This document shows positions 23,881 to 36,158 of a stretch of DNA of 64,000 bases, one piece after another. Positions within the stretch are counted from its first letter, which is position 1. Every line of letters starts with the position of its first letter. Origin of the DNA: Actinernus sp. WN-2022 (taxonomy: Eukaryota > Cnidaria > Anthozoa > Actiniaria > Actinernidae). A program made the translations under genes and the position numbers. Under the pieces are notes generated by a model that saw nothing but the letters and a program-made list of their open reading frames with translations, made no database searches and was not told the origin of the DNA. The stretch spans positions 124,001 through 188,000 of the forward strand of contig JAOWCC010000809.1 in NCBI GenBank assembly GCA_030867875.1, given 5' to 3'.

Positions 23881-24198
23881 ATGGTATCAATTGACAAGTA
23901 TCCCTGCTTCTGTCAAGCCACTGATGGTCTGACTCTGATGAAAAGCGAAGCGGGTAAAGACTTCATGAAGTGTAAAGAGGGAGGATGCGGATACTTTACA
24001 CCCGTGGAGTACTTTTCCGAGTATTCTGATGGATTCCATGACAAAGTGAAGGTGGAGTACAAAAAAAAGACCGGTACTAAGTGTAACCACTGCCAATCAG
24101 CTTCGCTGTGGTTGTCCCACTCTAAGAAAAACCCCGGAAGAATATTCTTTCGGTGCTGTCAACAGGACCGCTGCACTTATTTTCAGTGGGCGGACTAA
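23881..24198 (+). CDS. Small tandem GRF-type zinc-finger protein
   Basis: 105 residues, intact. Two finger-like halves are visible. The N-terminal one has CFC...FMKC...GCGYF (residues about 9-38). The C-terminal one has CNHC (about 68-71), then GRIFFRCC (about 86-93) and CTYFQW (about 98-103), the classic GRF pattern. GRF fingers bind single-stranded or structured nucleic acid in topoisomerase III and APE2-like proteins. Here the protein is only the finger pair. The layout (TATA box, first ORF, next ATG 41 bp after the stop) and a polymerase relic downstream suggest an early gene of a virus-like element. It may be related to the gene at 62941. Confidence 0.75.
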   Translation: MVSIDKYPCFCQATDGLTLMKSEAGKDFMKCKEGGCGYFTPVEYFSEYSDGFHDKVKVEYKKKTGTKCNHCQSASLWLSHSKKNPGRIFFRCCQQDRCTYFQWAD

Positions 24199-24239
24199 AA
24201 ACCAACAAAACAAACGAAGGAAAACTGGGAACCCAAGAC

Positions 24240-26090
24240 GATGGAAGACATAATAATAATAATAAACTTTATTAAATGTTCCCCAAGGGGCTTTTCAACA
24301 TCCAATTACAAAATAGTATATAATTTTAAAATATCTAAATGTATAAATAAATAAATAAATAAAAATCGTGTTATAATTAAAATTCTATGATAGGGATGTG
24401 ATTCGATCAGACTGAGATAGCTAAAAAAAATTCCAACATTGCCCTTTTTAGCTCTTTCTTAAATTTACCCAGAGACGTTATTATCTTCAGATTTCCATCT
24501 AAATTATTCCAGATAATGGTAGCTCTATACTGAAATGATCTTTGTCCGCTCTTAGTCCTAAAAAGTGGGATTTGTAATGACCCACGGTTGCGTGTGAAAC
24601 GATCGTGTACCTCCGAGCGTCTTATAAACTTGTTACAGAGATATTGCGGTGCTAGATTGTTCATACATTTGAAAGCCATAACGGATTCTCTAAATAAGAG
24701 TTGATCCTTGACGGGCAGCCAGTTAAGCTGGCGCAGATACGGCGTTACATGATCGAATTTCCTGCCGTTAGTAACTATCTTACATCGAAAGTTCTGTACG
24801 GCTTGAAGTTTGTTAACGTTGGTCAAGGATGTATTAGACCAAACAGTTGAACAATACAAAAGTTTGCTCATTACAAGAGCAGAAACAATTAACGACAGTG
24901 TTTCGTTGTCTATGCTTAACGCGATTGATCTGGCATAACTTGGCCATACAAGAAGATACTAAGTTGCTTATATGAGTGTCATATGTCAAATGGGAATCAA
25001 CAGTGACACCCAAGTCCCGTGCTGATGAGACAGGTTTGATAGTTTTACCCAGAAATGTCAACGACATTTCAGTAGGAAGTCTCTGGAGTAGCTGTCGAGT
25101 ACCTAATATGATGAATTTCGTCTTCTCTGGATTGATCAATAATTGATTATCTGTACACCACCTTGCGACGCGCTGAAGATCCTCTTCAAGGTTTTGCTTG
25201 GCTACGTTCATGTCTTTTATGGGAAATGATATGAATACCTTAGAATCGTCTACATAGGATTCGATGTGACAAGTGTCAGGCGCTGACGAGAGATCATTCG
25301 AATATATGCAAAAGAGTAGAGGCGAAAGGATTGCTCCCTGTGGAACGCCATGAGTGATGGGGAGTAGAGAAGACACTGTGGATCCAATCCTAACCGACTG
25401 TGTCCTTCCGGTCAGATAACTTCTAAACCACTTGACAACGTCAGGAGAGGCTCCAACACAACTTAACTTGTGCAACAAGATAGGGTGGCTAATGCTGTCA
25501 AACGCTTTGGAAAGGTCCAACAATATAAGTGCTGACAGCATCTTCTTGTCCATTGCCTGTAAGATGTTATCACTGACGAATAGGTTTAGTGTTTCTGTGG
25601 AATGGTTCTTTCGGTTTCCACTTTCATGGGACGACAGACGACTGTTCTTCGTTAAATACGAGCTGAACTGTTCGAGTGCTACTCTTTCACACACTTTAGA
25701 AGCGGTGACAAGGAGTGAAAGTGGTCGATTGTTAGAGGCCTCTTCATGGTCCCCCTCTTTAAGTAGTGGTATGACTTCGGCCTCCTTCCAAGCATCGGGA
25801 AATGTAGAAGTGGTTAGAGAGCAGACAAGGCTACGCAGACGGAAGAAGACGAAGAAGTAGAAGTAGAAGAGGAAGGTTACACCAGGGCACCAGTGGTCGC
25901 ACCGATCACCATTAGAGTAGTAAAGAATATACAAGAAAAGAGGAAAAGAGCGACGGGAGAAGGGAACGGTCCAGACAAAGAAAAGAAGAAGACAAATAAA
26001 AAAGTTGTCAAGGACATTTATGAGACAATTTCTCATGAGCCGTCTTTACTTGATCCAAAGAGGTACTTCGTAAGAAGTTGCGTAGTGTAA
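24240..26090 (+). pseudogene. Second ORF of the GRF element, split by a LINE
   Basis: An ATG at 24240 opens three codons (Met-Glu-Asp) and is then interrupted by a LINE (about 24249-25845). From about 25846 a plus-strand frame resumes with an acidic Glu/Val run, then a basic Lys-rich middle, and stops at 26088-26090. The acidic start fits the acidic codons before the insertion. It would be a roughly 80-residue protein of unknown role. I infer that the two halves belong together; no domain is recognised. Confidence 0.45.
24249..25845 (-). pseudogene. 5'-truncated LINE with RT domain
   Basis: Minus-strand RT with AWKEAEVIPLLKEGD, RPLSLL, LLDLSKAFDSISH, GVPQGAILSPLLFCIYSNDL and a catalytic YVDDSKV. 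The frame breaks near 24870, and a C-terminal piece follows (CSTVWSNTS..NKLQAVQN; ends near 24407). The 3' end is (AAT)n next to a TTTATT motif at about 24249-24270. Only the RT half remains; ORF1 and the endonuclease are missing. Its insertion splits the small ORF beginning at 24240. Confidence 0.85.
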
Positions 26091-26390
26091 ATGAAAAATG
26101 AAACTTTGTTTAAAAGAATTATGGTGTGTTGATATAAATGATACTTAATTAACGTATATGGAATAGTGTACATGTAAGTTACGGTCCAACAATTGAGGTG
26201 TGGTCATGATTCACACTTGTACGATTTTATGATTGACTTTTATAATACGATACGATACGTTCTTTTTTTTATTAGTCAAAGGATGGCCATGAAACTTGAT
26301 TGACAGATGTCAATGATTTTCGCGGGAAATGTACGAATAAGAGAATGGGTCGATCACATTTTTTCTCAGAAGTGTACTTGTACTGATACG

Positions 26391-27720
26391 ATGAATGGCG
26401 ACGATAAAATGACCCGTCCTTTGGCTTTCAAGTCTTTCTTTCGGTCAAGATATAAAGCACGACGCCTTTTAGAAAAAAAGACGAAAGACCCAGGAATATT
26501 TGCGAAGGGCATCCAGGGAACTGAATAGACGTATTCCCGACTTAGGACAAGTGGAACATTTACAAAAGAGAACAACAAAACTTCTCCAAGAAACCATTGA
26601 GGAGCTTAAAAAAGATGATCAAGACGATGATCAAAGCACTGAAACTGATCGTACTACCCAAAATTCCGATACTGAAGATCACTCTAACATAAATTTTTCA
26701 CTTCATAAGATGTCGGAAAAACATGTTAAGAAATATGGGGTCCATAGCTGTGCATTTCAGGCTAAGGTGAGAATAGAGGGTAAGAGTGAAAGTCTCACGA
26801 GTGAAGCAATGAATGCCTTAGAAAAGGTTTTTTCTGACGTTATTTCTGACGTTATTTCTGAGGTAAAATGAAAGTGTAAGTTGACTAACTCACGAAAAGA
26901 TAAGATGAGAGTCATGGCGAAAGTTTTACAATCACAAGATGAAATTAAACTGGATGAAAGCTTCACTATTAATGTAGTTGCCCTAAAAGCACCAGAAGGG
27001 AGTGAACCCAGTCAAGGTGATTAATTATGCAAGGGATACAAAACTAAAAAAGAGCATCGTTACTATTCGTAATAGGGATAACATTTGCTGTGTGAGAGCA
27101 CTTGTCACAGGTAGAGAAATGGTTTTGAAAGGGCCCAAACTGAAACAAATTAAGATCGGTAGGGCAATACAGAAACGATTGGCATTAGAACTCCACGAAG
27201 AAGCTGGTGTCCCATTAGGAAGAGGTTTGGAAGAGATTGACCAATTTCAAAATGTTCTTACTGACTTTCAAATGGCCAATTACGTTTTCAATTTTAAATA
27301 GGAAATTAAGGCCTACTGTGTGCAGGATGTTACTATTTTGAGAGAAAGCTGCCTTCGATTTCGGTCCCTTTTTCTGAAAGAAGTGAATGGTGATCCTTTT
27401 CGGTATGTTACCATTGCCGCTACAGTAATGGCAACCTATCGAAGCAAGTTTTTACAACCAGATAGCATAGGTATCATTCCAAATCACCATTGTAGTGGTT
27501 AGAATACATCTCTCAGATAACAGGAATAAAGATACAACACGCAGAGAATGATGGTGAACACAAAATTTTTGATTCTCAATTATGCAAAACGTACTTTGTT
27601 GATGGTTTCTGCGAAGAAACGAATGAAGTGTTTGAGTTTTATGGTTGTGTTTACCACAGTCATAATAAGTGTTCTGATGGTGAAGTTTCTTCCAGAGATT
27701 CACGAATAATAAAATCATGA
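26391..27720 (+). pseudogene. Decayed protein-primed-type DNA polymerase B
   Basis: Several frames together give the layout of Polinton/adintovirus-like family B polymerases. A basic helical N-terminus (26391-26870) comes first. Next is a block with LDESFTINV (about 26950), then RNRDNICCVRALVTG with LHEEAGVPLGRG (27002-27301). An exonuclease-side block follows with YCVQDVTILRESCLRFRSLF and VTIAATVMATYRSKFL (27302-27502). The last piece has VDGFCEETNEVFEFYGC (about 27600-27660). At least four frame breaks or stops separate these, and the palm motifs are missing. A 15-bp duplication lies at about 26830-26860. It lies downstream of the GRF locus on the same strand. Confidence 0.75.
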
Positions 27721-27749
27721 TCACAAGGATATTAACACTGGACATCATT

Positions 27750-30700
27750 AGACTGATTAGACTAGTAAAACTAAAAAAAGTACACTGACTCAGTACGAGT
27801 AAGATTTGCTTTGGTATCGCTAAATATCCACAGACAAATGCATATATATAAAATGCACAATGATTTCAACCTCATCAGCTTCATCCTTCAGAGTTTGTGA
27901 CTTTCGATATGATAGGGCTTCGTTTTATGGTCTGCTCACAGTTATTTAAATCTCAGCTGAGATGGTGTGTGCCAACAGGCGAGTTATTGATTGTATTCTT
28001 ACAAGTTTTCTTTGAGCTAGTTTATATATGACAGGCCAAGGCAAGGCCTTGGGACTATCGGTCGTACTCGTTTATTAGCTACGATATGACTGTGTAAGTA
28101 CTGTCGGAGCACAATGCGCAAAGACAGCAAAAACATCCACGACTTACGTTTACATCAGTAAACTTTCAATTAAGCCACTGTCCAAAGCGAAGAGAAAAGA
28201 CCTCCGCTCCAGCTTCGCAGTCAGCCAGCAGAGAAAGAGCGGCGGGACTAAACTGGAATTCGAACCATGGCGATCAATTCACATGAACAGTGCAATCGGA
28301 TTGGTTGACGCATGGCAATCACGTGCCGTATTCACGTGGACAGTGCAATCGGATTGTTTAACGGCGAAATATCGCGATACAAACAATAACAAAGTAATGA
28401 TTGTCTCGCCACAGTGAGATATAGCGTGACGAGATACTCGACAAAACATTTGACCTTTCGCCATATTTTTTTCTTAGCTACAAAAACGCCTTAGCTTGTT
28501 GCTAAACAATCACTCTTACGTCCAAGACCTTTAGAGAGCCGACCTATTAAATAGAGTGGCTGAACTGCTTACAGTACGTAGGACTGAGAGTAAAAGACGG
28601 ATGCCAAAATGTGGCATGGATCATACCGCCAAAATTATAGTCCCTTGAGCTCTTATATTCTCTTGAAATACTCTTACCTGCACTCACTCAATGTATCTAC
28701 ATCGTGTGTTTCTTGGTAAAAGCTTTGAAAATTCTCGTAAACATACTCTAATTCACTGGGCAGTGAACTACATGTATTACTTTTGATGTGAATAGAGCTC
28801 TATCACGCATCGATAAGCTTCACATGTCGTGCGGTCGACTGCATGTGGTCAGTCATGACGAATTACCTTCTCTCGCCAGTTGGTCATGACGTATTACCAC
28901 TTTACTCCACTGGTTGGGTTTATGTAACTGGTAAGTAAAAATGCAACCAACACAAGATTTTCTGATCTTATGGGAAATGAAAACTTGAGTTAATGAAAAA
29001 CTAACATGGATTGTATAACAAACTGTATTTATTGTTGCACGTTGTTGCCAACAGAGGTAACATTAAATTCCAATGTTTGCCAATAACATAACAAGACTGA
29101 AATAGTAATGAAACAATGAGTAATAAAATAATAGTAACGAAATAATAAGTAATAAAACAATAAAAATCACAACATAAACTTTGTCTTGACGATTAAGGCG
29201 AGATTTTGTACATAAATGGAATAATAAACGCTTGTGGTGAAGGAGAATAAATATATCCATCATCATTATTTTATCGTTACAACTGCTTTTCTTCTTGAAT
29301 TCCTTTGCAGTAGAGCTGTCAATCTCATAACCTCCGCCTTTGGTAAAGATCTATTAAAATAATATAGACGCAATAGTTTCTGCATTTCGCTCCTTGAACT
29401 CGGCCAATTTTGTTCTGCAAGTAAATAACTGCTTCTTGCTGAATAACAAAGGACACAAACATACAAAGCAAAACTTGTCAACTATTTCCGTCTCTTCCAT
29501 ACCTAATATTGCCATTCACGTGACTTAGGGCCTGATTATATGAGGCGGGCTGGCTTGGTTTACGAACAAAGGCTATACAATAAAATCGCTTCGTATACAC
29601 TACTAATTTTATCCTAGCCAAACCAATATTTTTCGTACTTGTGCCAATTTTACCCGTGCTCGAACTACCTATTTAGAAGGAACATTTTTTGGTCCGGCAC
29701 GGGTAAAAATTAGGCACGGCAAACCATTTACACTGCAAAATTTTACCCGGGCCGTACCAAAATTCCAGTGTACTGTAAATGGTCTGGCCAAAAAAACACC
29801 AGGTTACCATTAAAAACGTAAAATACCCCTGCCCCGTGAGACCCTTGTATAATCATGTATACTATTAATAGTTGAGACCTTGGAATTTTTTGAGGAGTTT
29901 GAAATGCATACAGTGATGAGGCGACTGCTACGGTCACTGGAGAAATTCATAATCGCTACAATCTCCGAGATAGACCATATTCTAATCTAGAGTTCTGCAA
30001 ATGTTAAATCCGCGCTATTTGATTAATCATTTCTCTGCTCAAAACTGTGTTTATCTACATTATATTGTTAAATCACCGCTAGATTTCCCCAGACTGCACA
30101 CTGTTAATTCCCGGCCAATCCAAAGAAAGCTTGGTGGTTGCTGTTAGAAAAGGAGTTTGCCACGGCCTGGGCTGGGGCGGATTGAAGGGGCATTCGATCA
30201 TCTCGATCATTCGATCATCACGATGGCTTACAAAACACAACAAAGAAATTAGCAAATATTTTGGTGCTGAAACCCCCCTTTTCTCTCAATCGAATCCCCT
30301 TTCCCGCCTCAGCTGGGTTGGGGTTTCAATTGACTAGTGCATTAAGGTACTTCTTGTAAGTAGGCATCTGATATACACCATAAAAACTAAGAAGCATTGA
30401 AATGGTTTTTGAAGTAAATGAGTTGCACAGTGACAAGTAGAAAATATGAAGAAAAAACAAAATACGAAAATAATGTGTCAGCAGATATGCATCTTGGCAA
30501 AAATGGCAATATTAGCTTATTTTGTTTGACAAAAGTACTTCAATAGCTATTTATCATTATTTTTACTGATACTTTTAGCTCTGAAATTTTCCACTTTGTT
30601 ATTGCGGAATCATGGAATTGGGCTACTTTCTCTTCCCCGGTGTGGTTAAGAAATGCTGCAATAACCAGCAGCTGCTTCTTGATGTGACCTGATTTGGTTC

Positions 30701-30900
30701 TCAACTCATTTAGAAAAATCTGCATAAACTTTCTGCAAAGAACGCAACACAATATACACCGAGATTGAGCAGCTGATAGTTACAATCAAATGGCTTCCCA
30801 GAATCAAATCTGCTACAAACATGCGAGGCAGCCTTACTCTGAATATTTATTTTTCTACACGACAAGTGCCCTTACCTTATCACCAGCAGCAACATACATC
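27750..30900. other. Intergenic stretch, no supported gene
   Basis: Short ORFs only. A direct repeat of about 25 bp (GACAGTGCAATCGGATTG and a near copy) occurs near 28290 and 28340. AT-rich sequence with TAATAA runs lies at 29080-29170. An ORF at 29266-29481 on the minus strand is charged and helical but has no recognisable domain. Confidence 0.4.
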
Positions 30901-30902
30901 TT

Positions 30903-31106
30903 TTAGCAGGTTTTTTCCCACTCAGAACTAGATGAAGGAGTCTCATCCAGATCAATATTCTTCCCTGCCATCGTGTACAACCATTGTCTACATGAGTGTA
31001 CCCTTGTCACCCAGTTGGTTGACATGCTTCCTTTGTTGCTCGCATTGTGCATGGCAGCAAGATGTCTCCAAACTTTCTCAAGCTCTCGCTTGTGTACACT
31101 GCTAAC
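30903..31106 (-). CDS. Possible 3' coding exon, unknown protein
   Basis: After an acceptor AG (31107-31108) the minus strand is open to TAA at 30903-30905. It encodes a charged segment with KRELEKVWRHLAAM, WVTRVHSCRQWLYTMAG and a Ser-rich acidic tail. A donor-like AAG|GTAAGG and a strong acceptor (TTCTTTGCAG, near 30740) lie further downstream, but joining them gives no long frame. It may be the last coding exon with a spliced 3' UTR. Moderate-to-low confidence. Confidence 0.3.
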   Translation of the reverse strand, partial: VSSVHKRELEKVWRHLAAMHNASNKGSMSTNWVTRVHSCRQWLYTMAGKNIDLDETPSSSSEWEKTC

Positions 31107-31244
31107 CTGAGATACCTAGTAAACGATACAGATAATTAACATTACAAAGTATTAATAATGAGAACATCAGCTCTCGATTCCTTTCGACTTCATGTCACAT
31201 GAAAGTGTAGGATAGTATACCCTGTCCACATGCATACGTTATTG

Positions 31245-31438
31245 TCACTTATTTTCGCGAGTACTAAATTTCGCGATTTTCGCGATGTGCAGAAAAACGC
31301 GAAAATTACAAAAATTGAAAATAGCAAAAAAAATCATTGCGACTCGATTCAACAATTTCACCAAAATCGCTAAAATAAAGTATAACGAAATACAATTTCA
31401 TGAATTTTGCGAAATTTAGTACTCGCGAAAATAAGTGA
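31245..31438. mobile_element. MITE with 30-bp inverted termini
   Basis: TCACTTATTTTCGCGAGTAC at the left and its exact inverse at the right (31419-31438) extend to about 30 bp of inverted similarity (through TAAATTTCGC). The interior is rich in CGCGAAAA and its complement. No ORF. Confidence 0.7.
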
Positions 31439-31982
31439 TATGGTATATATTTTTCTACCTCTAATTTTCACCTACTTTTATGCTGTTAGCCGGTGCCTGC
31501 CCCCGATAACCGTTATTCGGCAGACCTTCGAAGAGTTTTTCATCGTTTCAAGATCACCCCTCTCGATGTCTGCAATACCCAGCCATGGCTGTTGACTTTT
31601 ACATGACGTCGGCGATAGTCCGAATGTTATGTTAAAATCTTATGATTCATTTTTTTTTGCAATTTGAAAGGTTACCGTGATCGCTTTCGCGGCCATAATT
31701 TTCGATCTTGATTTAAAAAAATATATGGATCGATGCATTTCGGGAACTTTCATTATCTGAAATCAAAATTCTAAAAACAGTTGTTTGCCGAATTATTCAG
31801 CAAAGACACGTGGCCAAATTTCGCCTTTTTCGCTGCACTACTCTTACCATAACGTTCTTCAGTATATATGCTAAATTGATACCGGTTTTTATGGAGTTTA
31901 AATTTAAAGCGGGCGATTATTTTTCTTCTGAATGGCACCCGCCAAAGTGATCATTAACCTTAAATATATTACAGTTGTGTGA

Positions 31983-32213
31983 TCATTCACTCTGGAACTC
32001 ACGTAAGTAGTGGGCATCGATTTCGTGGTCAAAACTGTTTGGTTTAAATTTCTTTGACGGTGATAATAAATCGATCGTTTCCTCCGCTACAGATCTCTTC
32101 TTGGCAGCAGCCTCTTTTTTATCTTTCCACTTCTTCTTTTTACCCACTTGATTCCCCGCCTTCACCTTGCCGGGAGCCTTCTCTTCCACCACAACCAATG
32201 TCGGCTTTACCAA
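31983..32213 (-). CDS. Possible Lys-rich C-terminal exon
   Basis: The open minus-strand frame encodes a basic segment (KKKKWKDKKEAAAKKRS) followed by LLSPSKKFKPNSFDHEID and a stop. The apparent first residue is not ATG, so an upstream splice would be needed. It looks like a nuclear or nucleolar protein tail. Unrecognised; a chance frame is possible. Confidence 0.3.
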   Translation of the reverse strand: MVKPTLVVVEEKAPGKVKAGNQVGKKKKWKDKKEAAAKKRSVAEETIDLLSPSKKFKPNSFDHEIDAHYLREFQSE

Positions 32214-32216
32214 CTT

Positions 32217-32792
32217 TCATTCTTCTAACAAAGAAAAGGCATTGGACAAGATGCGTTTATTGAATGTCTTAGATAATTTCTTCGTTGATAACGTCTTACT
32301 CAGTTCGGTATCATATGCAAACCGAGTATTATCCTCGGCGTCATCCAGACTAAAGCTTATCCTGCTTATACCGTTAGAGGAAGATCTATCTTCAAATGAA
32401 ATCTGGATTGGAGATAAAATATGCGACTCCAAATTGTCTGTTCTAAATAAATCTCGGCTCACGAGATAAAAATGATGATAAACAAAGACAAAGAAATAGC
32501 TTAGGGAAGTAATTTTATGATTTCTAACTCGAAAATGTATGTCTTGTCGGTAGTAACATGAAGCCACCCCAAAAAGGTTTTTTGCCACAACTGCTATCGC
32601 TAGTACAAATGTTGTACTGACCACTAGATGCCTATCTTGTCCTCTCCCTGGATGGGCTGTCATTTCAACAACCTTTTCTGTAAGGTTGCCGTTTTTAGTC
32701 TTCACTCGACTGTCATTTATTTTAATTACAATTCCGTCATCAGTTTTCTTAAACCACCAAAGTCCTTCTGAAGCTTCCTCATATATCGACAT
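32217..32792 (-). CDS. Possible exons of an unknown gene
   Basis: The frame from ATG 32792 begins with a compact, plausible protein start (MSIYEEASEGLWWFKK). It then passes through hydrophobic, intron-like sequence and ends with a charged part (DLFRTDNLESHILSP, TLSTKKLSKTFNKR). The two good parts may be separate exons of one gene together with 31983-32213, but no confident splice pair was found. Confidence 0.25.
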   Translation of the reverse strand: MSIYEEASEGLWWFKKTDDGIVIKINDSRVKTKNGNLTEKVVEMTAHPGRGQDRHLVVSTTFVLAIAVVAKNLFGVASCYYRQDIHFRVRNHKITSLSYFFVFVYHHFYLVSRDLFRTDNLESHILSPIQISFEDRSSSNGISRISFSLDDAEDNTRFAYDTELSKTLSTKKLSKTFNKRILSNAFSLLEE

Positions 32793-32799
32793 ACTAACA

Positions 32800-34930
32800 T
32801 TAAGCGATCAAACAAGTCAATACTTAGGTCATAAAAAATCAAAGATAGCGGAACTGTTGGTGAAGTAACCTACACGTGGTTCGATGATCAAGATTGAGTC
32901 ACACACAAGGCAGTCCAGGGCAGTCGCTTGTGTTTAACTCAAAATTACCATAATTTTCACATGTTATTTCTGCTCTGCTCATCCAACATGACAGTTACAA
33001 CTTTAGATATGGTTTTTATCTTCCAGTGTACACAAGTGAATTCCCCCCCCCCCCTCCTCTCCTCGCCCCTCTCTAGCGATTTTGCCTCCAACCCATGTTA
33101 TGAATACATATGTGAATTCACTAATGATCTCGCCCCCAGAATTAACTGGGGGGGAGGGGGGGGGGGGGGGGCGAAATCGCTGTGACAGGTTATGAATACA
33201 AATTAAAGTGTAATCAAATCTACTCACTTTATCTTGTTTCTGCTTTTATTTGATTACAAAATATAGGTTGTTGAACGGAAAAAGGTGTGTCAACACTTCC
33301 GTTTTTTGTATTATTATAGAGATGTTTTTAATAAACTCGATACTCAATAAGTCTTTATTTTCGATTGAGTATGTTTTAAAGTTGATGTGACTTCCTGATT
33401 CTTTTAGTCGCATTTTAATATTAATATGTATGCAATGTCTTTAGCAGATATGACTCTGTGTAAAGTGAATGACTCCAGTATCTTTAGGCCCTTCAGTTCC
33501 ATAACAATGGCTTTTGAACCATTTGCACTCCAAATATAAAAGGAAAACAGTGGTGCGCTACAGCCTGCATTGCTCTAGCTTCATGGAGAAGTGAGTACAA
33601 ACTCGAATGTTTCATCTCCTTTACGACAACAAGGTTGTCCGTTCGGAGAAATTTCTTAATGCTACATTTCCCAAAGAATCTTCTCTGATAAAGTTGTTAC
33701 TGCCATTAATTCATCAGGATTGATTTTGTTGACCATGGATAGTTTTGAAGCATTTACAATTAGTGAACGTTTTCTACTCGATGTTGATGCGTTGTTGTTG
33801 TTTTTGGCGGAATCTTTTTTTTCTGTGATTGTCTTATTTTCCTATTTTCCTCCACCATTGCTTCACAGACAAACTTCAGGAAGGACTCGAGTTGAGAAAA
33901 CTCCGCAATGTAGCACCCAATGTCGCACTTGTATAACCTTATACTTTTTCCACGACTTGAAGAATTGCTGTAATCATGTCTTTATCAATTTTCATCTTTT
34001 CCTCGGCTGTGAGCTCAAATATCAAATATTTTGGTTGTTTTGTTATCGGGTGCCAAAATGGAGCAGTGTCGGTTAAATAAAACTTTCCACAAGATGAAAC
34101 TGAACTGAGTTGTTTACTCCCAAAACTCCAACTGACTAAAATACATCAAAAATGCAACGGTCTAACAACGATCACGAAATTAATACAACAGACAGCTCAT
34201 GCAGCCACTCGTGCAGCAACAGTTCTTTTCGTATTGTTCTTGTCTCTGTTACGAAGAGCAGACGAAGAAGGCGACTTGAGGATGGCATTGAGAATGGAGT
34301 GAGTTGGCTTGAAATTATGGATGAATGTGGGTGCGAATGTAGAAGTGTCATTATATGGTACGTGGTGGGAACAAATTGACATAGTGTTAATGCATTTCGC
34401 CATATCACCATTGGCATTCAGGCTTAAAGCTAGCAACATGCCTAGGCTCACAATAGATTACCTATAAATCCAAAAAATAAAATAAAATGTTGATGTTTCG
34501 AATTGATCGGTACATTAGCTTCTCTTATCATTTCCACCAACATGACCGCCACGGCTTTGTCATTCAGCGAACATCGGGCCACAGATGTGAGCCACCCTTG
34601 CTTCTTAGTTCTCATTTGGCAAGGTTTAATTCACAAAAGGATTATAAATGTATCCGTATAAAGCCTGCGCAGTTTATATGTGTCGGTTTAATTATATTCT
34701 ATTTTTCAACCGGTCTATATCGGAGATAAAAGCCCAATGAATAACAAAGAAAGGAAACCGTGTCAAATGAGAACTAAGAGGAGATAATACTTGCACCTAA
34801 TGTGTGATCTATATACATTCTAAATAAATAGCCAAATAGACCAATTCGAAAAAAAGGCCAATTTAAATTGGTGATTGATTGTCATTACAATATTTTTTTA
34901 AATTGAAATACGATTTAAAAGTATGAAAAA
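32800..34930. other. Intergenic stretch with homopolymer runs
   Basis: Poly-C (about 33043-33055) and poly-G (about 33149-33171) runs flank 100 bp containing a direct TGAATTC. Small ORFs at 33720 and 34152 on the plus strand have no recognisable domains. Confidence 0.45.
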
Positions 34931-34937
34931 CTTAGCA

Positions 34938-35275
34938 CCTACGTTGTCAGTTTTTTTGGATACACGCCGTCTTCTCTTATCGATTGGTCTGGACCTCTTT
35001 ATCGGCGGTTCTTCGTGTTCTGAGTGACGGTCACACGGCTCTGTTTGCTGCAGTGCGGGCTGGGCCTCTGCAATCACTTCAGGTTCCTCTTGAACACAGC
35101 TGCTGGATGACTGCCCTATCTCTATTCCAACTAACTCCGCAACCTCTCGTATCTTATCAGTTACTTCAATAACTTCCCTGCGAGCATTGGCGGGGAAATC
35201 CATAAGCGTTCCCAGTCTGTTATCAATCAGCGAAAAAAGATCTTTCAAGACTCTTACTTGAACTGTAACGGACAT
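34938..35275 (-). CDS. Candidate first exon of a nuclear host gene
   Basis: ATG at 35275 opens a helical N-terminus (VRVLKDLFSLIDNRL, VTDKIREVAELVG). An acidic, Gln/Glu-rich linker follows, then a bipartite-type basic signal (KRSRPIDKRRRRVSKK). The frame then meets a donor, AAC|GTAGGT, near 34937. The order (helical head, acidic linker, nuclear signal, splice donor) is coherent for an animal gene's first exon. No family is recognised and no downstream exon was identified. Confidence 0.45.
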
Positions 35276-35399
35276 TTTGTTTCCAACAGTCGAGTGAACC
35301 GTGTCCAGTAAAACCGTATGCCAATCAAATCTATCAATATGTACATTTAAAAGGATTCAGACAATACATTTGCCACTGACCAAGGAACCACTGACAGGA

Positions 35400-35490
35400 G
35401 ACGGTTCCCACGCTTGAGATGATACTAATTTGTACATGTCATGTTCCCACGCTTGAGAAGATACTCATTTGTACATGTCATGTTCTCTCT
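35400..35490. repeat. Tandem duplication, about 46-bp unit
   Basis: GTTCCCACGCTTGAGA and TTTGTACATGTCATGTTC occur twice in a row with a few substitutions. Non-coding. Confidence 0.7.
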
Positions 35491-36085
35491 TATGTTTATC
35501 CTCCGAAAGCTCAATGAATCTAAATCGAAAGCTATATAAGACAAACAGCATAAACAGGGACCGCGGAGTGCCCTTAAAAGTGGTAGGGCTAAATCAATCG
35601 TACAATGCAACGAGCACCGAAGGCACTAGCTGCTAGGTGAAATCTAGAGCCTCGGAAATGCCATTTTCTTCGTTTTCCATGGGACTTTCTCGCTAAATCT
35701 TGGTTTTTGTCACATGTCCCTAAAAAAGTGGTAGGGGTTAAATAGCCCGACTTGCCCCACCCCCTCCGCGGTCCCTGATAAACGGATTGATTTAAATTTT
35801 GACTACCAGATTTTATGAGATTCTTAAATCTTCCCGCCAACCAGATGAGTTCGCAACGGTTGGCGCGCCAATTCAAAATAAATTCTAAAAATTGCTCTAA
35901 TTGAACAGAGAAAAGACAAATATTCTGGCGTCACTGCTTGCATCATTAAGGTTCTGAAGTTAAGGGATCATGAAAAAAATACGTCTGGTGTAAGCAGGCT
36001 AAGTAAAACCATAATACTACGCAAACAAAACATTTATCTCTTCTGTATTTGAGGTGGAATATTAAAATTAGGTGATCCCAACCCC

Positions 36086-36158
36086 GTTAGCCTGCGTCGC
36101 ATCCGAACTAAATCCCGGACCTAACCAGGGTTTAGGTCGGATGCGACGCAGGCTAAAC
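36086..36158. repeat. Palindromic repeat with 27-bp arms
   Basis: GTTAGCCTGCGTCGCATCCG (36086 on) pairs with CGGATGCGACGCAGGCTAAA (36138-36157) around an 18-bp loop; one mismatch lies in the inner arm. About 70 bp including the right arm recur at 38625-38696, so this is a dispersed element end. Confidence 0.7.

Noticed and set aside
29266..29481. Homeobox-like exon
   Set aside because: It is helical and basic, but lacks the WFxNRR core of a homeodomain.
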